Positions 9,855 through 15,615 of a stretch of DNA of 64,000 nt are shown in pieces (the first letter of the stretch is position 1; each line of letters opens with the position of its first letter). Made by a program: the position numbers and the translations under genes. The stretch lies in assembly GCF_020616555.1 (NCBI RefSeq), contig NZ_CP085173.1, positions 3,607,501 to 3,671,500 of the forward strand. Reading direction: 5' to 3'. The notes under the pieces were generated by a model. The model was not told the origin of the DNA. It ran no database searches and was given only the letters and a program-made list of their open reading frames with translations. Source of the DNA: Streptomyces longhuiensis (GTDB lineage Bacteria > Actinomycetota > Actinomycetes > Streptomycetales > Streptomycetaceae).

Positions 9855-9885
9855 AAACAAAAATGCCCCTCGCACAGGAGGGGGC
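9855..9885 (-). terminator. Intrinsic terminator of the leuS attenuator
   Basis: On the minus strand a GC-rich hairpin (GCCCCCTC, six-base loop, GAGGGGC; one bulged base) is followed by ATTTTTGTT. It lies between the leader peptide stop (9930) and the leuS start (9801), where an attenuator terminator belongs. A segment just upstream of it (9886-9892) can pair with the 3' end of the leader peptide region (9933-9939, GCCGCGC with GCGCGGC), giving a possible competing structure. Confidence 0.8.
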
Positions 9886-9929
9886 GCCGCGCCGATTCCG
9901 ATCCGCGATTCGTCAGCGGTCGGGACTGA

Positions 9930-9968
9930 TCAGCGCGGCTCGCTAAGCAGAAGGCGTACGGCACGCAT
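9930..9968 (-). CDS. leuS leader peptide
   Basis: A 12-codon reading frame encodes MRAVRLLLSEPR and then stops. Three consecutive leucine codons (CTT, CTG, CTT) sit in the middle; CTT is uncommon in such high-GC genomes. A ribosome short of charged tRNA-Leu would stall there, just before the segment that can pair with the region next to the terminator. The frame starts 6 bases after a TACCCT hexamer, so the transcript would begin at or near the ATG itself. This is the classical layout of translation-coupled attenuation; the function is inferred, not shown. Confidence 0.75.
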   Translation of the reverse strand: MRAVRLLLSEPR

Positions 9969-9974
9969 GGCGTC

Positions 9975-9980
9975 AGGGTA
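9975..9980 (-). promoter_or_regulatory. Candidate -10 hexamer of the leuS leader transcript
   Basis: TACCCT on the minus strand, 6 bases before the leader ATG. No good -35 match at normal spacing. Confidence 0.5.
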
Positions 9981-10231
9981 CCGCAGGGCCCACACGGGCC
10001 GCGACGGGCTTACGGCGGAGGGCCGCGGGACGGCTTCGCAAGGGCCGAAGGAGGCCTACAGAAGGTGCATGGGCCAAGGGTTACCCCGCGTACCGACCCC
10101 TATCGGGGCAACACAAATCCCACACCTCCAATAGATAACAACGAGATAACTCAAACCTCGTACTGGCTGGTATGGGTCGACCTAGAGTGCGGCAGCGGGA
10201 CCACTTTGCCGAACCATTCGGAGTCGCCCCC

Positions 10232-11545
10232 ATGAACCCTCCACTGAACTCCCCGTTGAACTCCCCGACGAACGGGCAGCCGCTGAATCCGTTCCCCCAG
10301 CTTCGCAATACCCGGCGCCCCCGGCGCAGGATCCGCCCGTCCCCCGCACCCAGCCGGACGGCACGAGGGGCCCTGTGTGCGGCGGCGCTGCTGCTGATAC
10401 CCCTCGTGGTCGTCGTCGGGAGCAACGCATTCCGCGCCGCGCTCGACTTCACCACCGGGGTGCTGTCCCTGGTCTCCCTGACGGCGTCCGTCGTCTGGGG
10501 CCTGGTCGCCTCCGACCGACTGTTCCTGACCTCGCGCCAGCGCCTGCTCTCCCAGGGCGTGCACCGGGCCACGGCGGTCGCCTCGATCGGCTTCCTGCTG
10601 CTGCACGTCACCGTCAAGCTGGCCCTCGACCATGTGTCCGTGCTCGGCGCGCTGATCCCCTTCGGGCTCGGCGTGACCGGCAGCGCGGGCCTGATCGGCC
10701 TCGGCTCGCTCGCCGGGCTCCTGATGGTCACCACCGGCGTCACCGGCGCGCTCCGCAAGGCCTTCGCCTCCCCGGCCCAGATCGCCTCCCGCTGGCGCGC
10801 CCTGCACATGCTGGCCTACCCCGCCTGGTGCTCCGCGCTGATCCACGGCCTGTACGCGGGCCGACAGCCGAAGACCTACGTGGTGGTCCTGTACTGCCTG
10901 TGCCTGGTCGCTGTGGGCGGTGCGGTCGCCCTGCGGGCGGCGCCGGGACCGGTCAAGCGCAAGGTCGCCGCCCGCGTCCTCGCGCTCCTCGACGGCGACG
11001 GCAGGACGCAGGGCACCCGCCGCCGGAACGTCACCGCATCACCGCTGCCCGGCGGCCCCGGCCGTCCCGCACCGTCCGATCCCCGCTTCGACGTGAACCG
11101 CGAGCCCCCGCCGCGGCCGCGCGACAACCCGCTCCAGACGCCGCCCCCCGGCATGCCACCGCTGTACGAGGCTCCGGCGCGCCCCGCGTTCGAGCCGCGC
11201 CCCGCCACCGCGGGCATCGGCTTCTCGGCCGCCTACCGCGCGGTCTCGACCCAGGTGGACCCGCTCTTCGGCGACCCGCCCCCCGGGGAGCCGCTGACCC
11301 TCCTGGACCTCCAGCCCACCGAGGCCCTCCCGTTCGTCGACCCCGAGCCCCCCGAGCGCTGGCCGGCCCCGTCCCCGCCGCCCCCCGCTCCGGCACCCCC
11401 CTCGGCGTACGACCCCACTCTCGACACCCCCTACGGCGGCATCCCGAGCTTCGAGGAAGAGTCCGCCACCGAAACGCTGCCCGGCCCGTTCCAGGCCCCC
11501 TCCGCGGGTGAGCCCTGGAACACGCCGCCCGGAGGCATTCAGTGA
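10232..11545 (+). CDS. Ferric-reductase-like membrane protein with candidate bis-haem histidines
   Basis: The first 230 residues hold about five to six membrane segments (for example CAAALLLIPLVVVVGSNAF and ASIGFLLLHVTVKLALDH). Four histidines lie in paired helices: GVHRATA, LLLHVTV, ALHMLAY and LIHGLYAG. This spacing resembles the haem ligands of ferric-reductase/YedZ-type cytochromes. The C-terminal 200 residues are Pro-rich and probably disordered in the cytoplasm. The stop overlaps the next gene's GTG (GTGA), so this protein and the NuoF-like protein are made together and may form an electron-transfer pair. I chose the ATG at 10232 for its CGGAG ribosome site; an in-frame ATG at 10172 adds 20 residues and has none. 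The direction of electron flow is unknown. Confidence 0.8.
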   Translation: MNPPLNSPLNSPTNGQPLNPFPQLRNTRRPRRRIRPSPAPSRTARGALCAAALLLIPLVVVVGSNAFRAALDFTTGVLSLVSLTASVVWGLVASDRLFLTSRQRLLSQGVHRATAVASIGFLLLHVTVKLALDHVSVLGALIPFGLGVTGSAGLIGLGSLAGLLMVTTGVTGALRKAFASPAQIASRWRALHMLAYPAWCSALIHGLYAGRQPKTYVVVLYCLCLVAVGGAVALRAAPGPVKRKVAARVLALLDGDGRTQGTRRRNVTASPLPGGPGRPAPSDPRFDVNREPPPRPRDNPLQTPPPGMPPLYEAPARPAFEPRPATAGIGFSAAYRAVSTQVDPLFGDPPPGEPLTLLDLQPTEALPFVDPEPPERWPAPSPPPPAPAPPSAYDPTLDTPYGGIPSFEEESATETLPGPFQAPSAGEPWNTPPGGIQ

Positions 11546-13131
11546 ACACCGCGCTGCCCGACGTCCCCGAAGTCCGCGTCGTCGGTCTCCCCCAGCTCAC
11601 CTCGGGCTTCGACCTGGTCGAGCGACTCGACCTCGACATGCATCTGAAAGTGCACGGCCCGCTCGAACCGATGGGCGGTGAGCAACTGGCCGCGCTGGCC
11701 GGGCAGATATCGCTGCGCGGCCGCGGCGGCGCGGGGTTCCCCTTCGCCAAGAAGCTGCGCGCCGTCGCCCAGTCCGCGATACGCCGCGGGGTGCGCCCCG
11801 TCGTCGTGGTCAACGGCAGCGAGGACGAACCCGCCTGCCGCAAGGACACGGTGCTGATCAACCGCGCCCCGCACCTCATCCTCGACGGCGCGCTCCTGGT
11901 CGCCGAGGCGCTCGGCGCCCGCACCCTCGTGGTCGGCGTGACCCGCGACTCCACCGAGGCGTCCATGCAGGCCGCGCTCCTCGAAAGGGGCCTGTCCAAC
12001 CGCCGTGGCGCCCCGCTACGCGCGCGCGTGCAGCGCAACCCCGTACGCATGGTCACCGGGGAGTCCTCCGCGCTGATCCGCTCGGCGGACGGCGGCCCCC
12101 CGGTGCCTCCGGGCCGCAAGGTGCGCGCCTCCGACTCCGGGGTGGGCGGCGCGCCCACCCTGCTGTCGAACGCCGAGACGTTCGCCCAGCTCGCCATTGC
12201 GGCCCGCACCGGGCCCGAGCGCTACTGCCGCACGGGCCTGCGCGACGAGCCCGGCACCATCCTGCTGACCCTCTCCGGAGCCGTCGCCCGCCCGATGGTC
12301 CTCGAAGTCCCGGCGGGGGTGCCCCTGCGGTACGTGCTCGAGCTCGCGGGCGCCCCGCCCATGCCCCAGGGCGTGCTCACGGGCGGCTATCACGGCAAGT
12401 GGCTCGACGCCTTCGCGGCGCAGGAGGCGGTGGTCTCCCGCGCCTCCCTGGAGGCCGCCGGTGGCGCGCTCGGCGCGGGCGCGATCCTGCCGATCGGCCC
12501 GGACACCTGCCCGCTCGGCGAGGCGCTGCGGGTGGCGCAGTGGCTGGCCTCGGAGAGCGCGGGCCAGTGCGGGCCCTGCTATCTGGGTCTGCCGGCGGCG
12601 GCGCGCGGCCTGGAGGACGTCCTGAACGGCGGCGGCCCCACCGCCCTGGAAGCCCTCCAGCAGGTCACCAGGGCCGTGAAGCGGCGCGGCGCGTGCAAGC
12701 ACCCGGACGGTTCGGCGGCGTTCCTGGAGTCGACGATCTCGGCGTTCACGGACGATCTGGCCGCGCATGTCCTGGGCGGCGGCTGCGGGCGCCCGGTGCA
12801 GGGCGTGCTGCCCCTGCACACGGAGGCGCCGCAGGGCGAGTCCCCCAGCGGCCGGCGGCTCGCGGTGGACTGGACGCTGTGCGAGGGCCACGGCCTGTGC
12901 GCGGACATCGTGCCGGAGCTGATCCAGCTGGGCCCCGACGGCTATCCCTCGGTGGCGGAGGCCCCGGTGGCGCGCTACTCGGAGGCGCGGGCCGTACGGG
13001 CCGTGCGCCGCTGCCCCGCGCTGGCGCTGCGTATCGAGGAGGACCCGGCGGCGGTTCCGGCCCGCCCGGCCCTGCCGCCCGCGCTCCCGCCGGGCCGGGG
13101 GCGCAGGGCGCTGGGCAGCGGGCGCGGCTGA
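11542..13131 (+). CDS. NuoF-like NADH-binding flavoprotein fused to a ferredoxin
   Basis: Residues 1-430 resemble the NuoF/51-kDa NADH dehydrogenase subunit: GRGGAGFPFAKK (nucleotide/FMN loop), VVNGSEDEPACRKD, a SLBB segment (VPAGVPLRYVLELAG) and the iron-sulfur region ESAGQCGPCYLG with a later GACKHPDG. Canonical NuoF has ESCGxCxPC, so the first cysteine ligand is alanine here. From about residue 445 a ferredoxin-like domain follows (VDWTLCEGHGLCADIVPEL, later RRCPALALRI), with CxxHGxC in place of a full four-cysteine motif, as in 3Fe-4S ferredoxins. The gene overlaps the upstream membrane protein by four bases. It is not beside other nuo genes, so it is not part of complex I. A perfect hairpin follows the stop. 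Confidence 0.88.
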   Translation: MNTALPDVPEVRVVGLPQLTSGFDLVERLDLDMHLKVHGPLEPMGGEQLAALAGQISLRGRGGAGFPFAKKLRAVAQSAIRRGVRPVVVVNGSEDEPACRKDTVLINRAPHLILDGALLVAEALGARTLVVGVTRDSTEASMQAALLERGLSNRRGAPLRARVQRNPVRMVTGESSALIRSADGGPPVPPGRKVRASDSGVGGAPTLLSNAETFAQLAIAARTGPERYCRTGLRDEPGTILLTLSGAVARPMVLEVPAGVPLRYVLELAGAPPMPQGVLTGGYHGKWLDAFAAQEAVVSRASLEAAGGALGAGAILPIGPDTCPLGEALRVAQWLASESAGQCGPCYLGLPAAARGLEDVLNGGGPTALEALQQVTRAVKRRGACKHPDGSAAFLESTISAFTDDLAAHVLGGGCGRPVQGVLPLHTEAPQGESPSGRRLAVDWTLCEGHGLCADIVPELIQLGPDGYPSVAEAPVARYSEARAVRAVRRCPALALRIEEDPAAVPARPALPPALPPGRGRRALGSGRG

Positions 13132-13170
13132 CCCCGTGAGCGCGGCCCGCGGGGCCGCGTGACGGCATAC

Positions 13171-13205
13171 GAAAGCGGGCCACCCTGTTCGGGTGGCCCG
13201 CTTTC
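13171..13205. terminator. 15-bp perfect hairpin between convergent NuoF-like gene and tRNA-Ala
   Basis: Perfect 15-bp inverted repeat (13171-13185 and 13191-13205) with a TGTTC loop. It sits 40 bases after the NuoF-like stop and 15 bases beyond the tRNA 3' end, so it can serve both strands. Confidence 0.8.
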
Positions 13206-13219
13206 ATGTCCAACTACTG

Positions 13220-13292
13220 TGGAGCTAAGGAGAATTGAACTCCTGACCTCCTGCATGCCATGCAGGCGCTCTACCAACTGAGCTATAGCCCC
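13220..13292 (-). tRNA. tRNA-Ala (anticodon GGC)
   Basis: The minus strand folds as a 73-nt tRNA: acceptor GGGGCTA paired with TAGCTCC, D-arm GCTCAGTTGGTAGAGC, anticodon arm CCTGC-ATGGCAT-GCAGG with anticodon GGC, and T-arm AGGAGTTCAATTCTCCT. The discriminator base is A and CCA is not encoded. An identical copy lies at 14190-14262. Confidence 0.97.
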
Positions 13293-13427
13293 TTGTGGCC
13301 ATGCGGCGGAACCGCATGTTCACCGTGTCGCCCGGTTTCCCCGGCGGCGACGCCAACATTACCGGGCACCCGGTGCATCACCAAATCGTTTCCACCTTGG
13401 CCCGATTTGCCCGAATTTACTCCATCA

Positions 13428-13661
13428 TCAGGCCGTGGCGAACGAATAGAACCGCTTGAGCGTGCAGTGCTCGTCGAGCAGCCGGCCGTAGATCGGCTCG
13501 CCCTCCAGCTCCCGATATGTCTCGATCGGGTCGCCCTTTATGATCAGCGCCCGCGCGCACTCCTCGCACCAGTACTGGTAGTCGGGGTTGACCGGCTCCA
13601 TGTCCCTGACGATGGGCGTGCCGCTGCCGCACCAGTCGCACGTCCTCCTGTGTGCACCCAT
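13428..13661 (-). CDS. Small protein with two CxxC pairs (probable zinc-binding)
   Basis: A 77-residue protein with CDWCGSG near the N-terminus and CEECARAL about 20 residues later, a plausible four-cysteine zinc site. The rest (DPIETYRELEGEPIYGRLL) looks like a small helical tail. The ATG lies 3 bases after the stop of the upstream zinc-ribbon gene and its ribosome site GGAG is inside that gene's end, so the two are coupled. Function is unknown; such proteins often bind nucleic acid or act as small adaptors. Confidence 0.75.
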   Translation of the reverse strand: MGAHRRTCDWCGSGTPIVRDMEPVNPDYQYWCEECARALIIKGDPIETYRELEGEPIYGRLLDEHCTLKRFYSFATA

Positions 13662-13664
13662 CGA

Positions 13665-13889
13665 TCAGCTCCAGCTGTGGCCGCAGGCCGTGCACACGTA
13701 CGAGATCCCGGCGTTGTCGCCGAGCATCTGCGCGACGTGGAGGGAGCCGCAGGACGGACAGTCGAGGAAGGGGGAGGAAGAGGGAGAGGGGGAAGGGGAC
13801 GTCATGTGCTGCCCGCAATGGGCTGCTTCGGCCGGTCTCACTGTCACGCCGAGGGGGCGGTCGGCCGCCTCGGTGATGCGCGCGGGCAT
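13665..13889 (-). CDS. Small zinc-ribbon protein
   Basis: The 74-residue product ends in a zinc ribbon: CPSCGSLHVAQM and then CTACGHSWS, similar in form to the C-terminal ribbon of transcription-factor-S-like and rubredoxin-like proteins. The ATG at 13889 has a strong GGGAGGGAG ribosome site 6-8 bases upstream, which decides for it over an internal ATG at 13805 that lacks one. It is the first gene of a two-gene unit lying between two identical tRNA genes. A role in transcription is conceivable but not shown. Confidence 0.7.
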   Translation of the reverse strand: MPARITEAADRPLGVTVRPAEAAHCGQHMTSPSPSPSSSPFLDCPSCGSLHVAQMLGDNAGISYVCTACGHSWS

Positions 13890-14189
13890 CGCGTTCTCCC
13901 TCCCGTCGGGCCGTCTTCGTCGAACGGATGCGGCCCTCTACCGGCCGTCCGATTCTGCCACGGCCGGAGCGTCACGGTCAGCGACGCATGAGTACCGGTC
14001 CGGACACGGCGCCGAGTTCGCCCGCTCCGGCCAGCACTTACGCACACGCCCACACACGAGGACCACATCCGCAGACCTATACGCCCCTGGGACACCAGCG
14101 CCTCAAGGCAGTTGGAGAAAACTGTGCCGGGTAACAAAAAATCCCGCCCTTACCCGGACGGGATCTCTGTGAAGCGGACGCTTCGACTG
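13890..14189. other. Intergenic region between zinc-ribbon gene and tRNA-Ala
   Basis: It should hold the promoter for the minus-strand zinc-ribbon pair and, at its right end, the terminator of the upstream tRNA. A plus-strand frame of 48 codons (13988-14134) exists but has no ribosome site or recognisable product; I do not call it a gene. Confidence 0.5.
14135..14164 (-). terminator. Terminator after the second tRNA-Ala
   Basis: On the minus strand ATCCCG and CGGGAT flank a loop, followed by TTTTTTGTT. It lies 26 bases beyond the tRNA 3' end. Confidence 0.75.
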
Positions 14190-14262
14190 TGGAGCTAAGG
14201 AGAATTGAACTCCTGACCTCCTGCATGCCATGCAGGCGCTCTACCAACTGAGCTATAGCCCC
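14190..14262 (-). tRNA. tRNA-Ala (anticodon GGC), second copy
   Basis: Same 73-nt sequence as 13220-13292, with anticodon GGC. Identity extends a few bases on either side (14186-14265 equals 13216-13295). It is followed by its own U-tract terminator. Confidence 0.97.
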
Positions 14263-14360
14263 TTGCGTTCTCCCCGCTCTGCGCGGCTGCGAACAAGAAG
14301 AACTTTAGCCTGCGACCTGCCGGAAAGTGAAATCCGGCCGTTCGGCCCCGTCGGGGGGGC

Positions 14361-15038
14361 TCAGTCGTCGTCGCCGAGCACCGGCTCCGGGAGCGTGCCC
14401 GCGTTGTGCTCGAGCAGCCGCCAGCCGCGTGCCCCCTGGCCGAGGACGGACCAGCAGCAGTTGGAGAGACCGCCGAGACCCTCCCAGTGGTGGGACTCGA
14501 GACCGAGGAGGCGCCCGATGGTGGTGCGGATCGTGCCGCCGTGGCTGACCACGACGAGCGTGCCGTCCTGCGGCAGCTTCTCCGCGTGGCTGAGCACGAC
14601 GGGAGCGGCCCGGTCGGCGACCTCCGTCTCGAGCTCGCCGCCGCCGCGGCGCACCGGCTCGCCGCGCTTCCACGCGGCGTACTGGTCGCCGTAACGGCCG
14701 ATGATCTCGTCGTGCGTGAGGCCCTGCCAATCACCGGCGTAGGTCTCGCGCAGGCCCTCGTCGTGCGTCACGTCGAGGCCCGTGAGCGCGGCCAGCTCGG
14801 CGGCCGTGGACGCGGCCCTGCTGAGGTCGGACGCGACGATGGCGTCCGGCTTCAGCGAGGCGAGCAGCCGGGCGGCCCGGCGGGCCTGGGCGACGCCGGT
14901 CTCGGTCAGGCCGATGTCCGTGGAGCCCTGGAAGCGGCGCTCCAGGTTCCAGGCGGTCTGGCCGTGCCGCCACAGGATGACGCGCCGTCCGCGGGCCGGT
15001 CCCCCGGCCGCTCCGGCGCCGGCCCCCGCGGCGGTCAA
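14361..15038 (-). CDS. Histidine phosphatase (phosphoglycerate-mutase-like) family protein
   Basis: Branch of the histidine phosphatase superfamily. The catalytic motif WRHGQTAWNLERRFQG lies near the N-terminus (phospho-accepting His in RHG). ASDLSRAASTA, the acid EGLRETYAGDWQGL and the second catalytic histidine in VVVSHGGTIR follow. I chose a TTG at 15038: it overlaps the rsfS stop (TTGA), has a GGAGAG ribosome site, and gives 225 residues, normal for the family. Earlier starts would run through an Ala/Gly/Arg-rich antisense of rsfS. The substrate is not predictable; homologues include phosphoglycerate mutases, cobalamin-pathway phosphatases and broad phosphatases. Confidence 0.88.
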   Translation of the reverse strand: MTAAGAGAGAAGGPARGRRVILWRHGQTAWNLERRFQGSTDIGLTETGVAQARRAARLLASLKPDAIVASDLSRAASTAAELAALTGLDVTHDEGLRETYAGDWQGLTHDEIIGRYGDQYAAWKRGEPVRRGGGELETEVADRAAPVVLSHAEKLPQDGTLVVVSHGGTIRTTIGRLLGLESHHWEGLGGLSNCCWSVLGQGARGWRLLEHNAGTLPEPVLGDDD

Positions 15039-15493
15039 CGCAGCTCTCCGCCCAGCTCGCGAAGCTCCTCGGCCTCCTCCGCGGCCTGCGTCCGCTGGGC
15101 GTGCTCCTCCGCCTTGCCACGGGTGGCCTTGGCGTCCTCGGGAAGCTCCAGCTCGGGGCAGTCCTTCCACAGGCGCTCGAGGGCGTAGAAGACGCGCTCC
15201 TCGCTGTGCTGGACGTGGACGACGATGTCGACGTAGTCGAGGAGGATCCAGCGGGCGTCGCGGTCGCCCTCGCGGCGGACCGGCTTGGCGCCGAGCTCCT
15301 TGTTCAGGCGCTCCTCGATCTCGTCGACGATCGACTTGACCTGGCGGTCGTTGGGCGCGGAGGCCAGCAGGAAGGCGTCGGTGATCGACAGCACGTCGCT
15401 GACGTCGTACGCGATGATGTCGTGCGCGAGCTTGTCGGCAGCCGCCTGTGCGGCGGTGGTGATGAGCTCGAGGGAACGGTCAGTGGCGGTCAC
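15035..15493 (-). CDS. rsfS: Ribosome silencing factor RsfS
   Basis: RsfS (Iojap family) binds L14 on the 50S subunit and blocks subunit joining when nutrients are short. The 152-residue product has the typical ITDAFLLASAPNDRQVKSI, GDRDARWILLDYVDIVVHV and EERVFYALERLW stretches. Its last 35 residues are an acidic/basic helical tail (KATRGKAEEHAQRTQAAEEA), longer than in E. coli. The start is GTG at 15493. It sits in the nadD-LCP-rsfS-phosphatase order common in actinobacteria. A long-range inverted repeat separates it from the LCP gene. Confidence 0.95.
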   Translation of the reverse strand: MTATDRSLELITTAAQAAADKLAHDIIAYDVSDVLSITDAFLLASAPNDRQVKSIVDEIEERLNKELGAKPVRREGDRDARWILLDYVDIVVHVQHSEERVFYALERLWKDCPELELPEDAKATRGKAEEHAQRTQAAEEAEELRELGGELR

Positions 15494-15504
15494 TACAAGG
15501 CTTT

Positions 15505-15564
15505 CCGTCGGCGGGCAGTAATCCCCTGAAGGGATACCCCAAGGGTCTCACGGACCGCCGACGG
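15505..15564 (-). promoter_or_regulatory. Long-range inverted repeat upstream of rsfS
   Basis: CCGTCGGCGG (15505-15514) and its exact complement (15555-15564) enclose a 40-base loop that contains a smaller ATCCC/GGGAT hairpin. The outer stem lies 12 bases before the rsfS start, where it could hide the initiation region or end transcription coming from the LCP gene. Confidence 0.5.
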
Positions 15565-15615
15565 CCCTTACTGGATTCTCCTGGCCCCGGGAGCGCGCCC
15601 CGGGGCCGGGCCCGC

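Noticed and set aside
9802..10231. T-box riboswitch upstream of leuS
   Set aside because: No T-box sequence (TGG-type box and specifier loop) was found; the leader peptide with Leu codons and a terminator explains the region better.
13988..14134. A 48-codon plus-strand frame between the tRNA-Ala genes
   Set aside because: No ribosome site, no -10 at a leaderless distance and no recognisable features.
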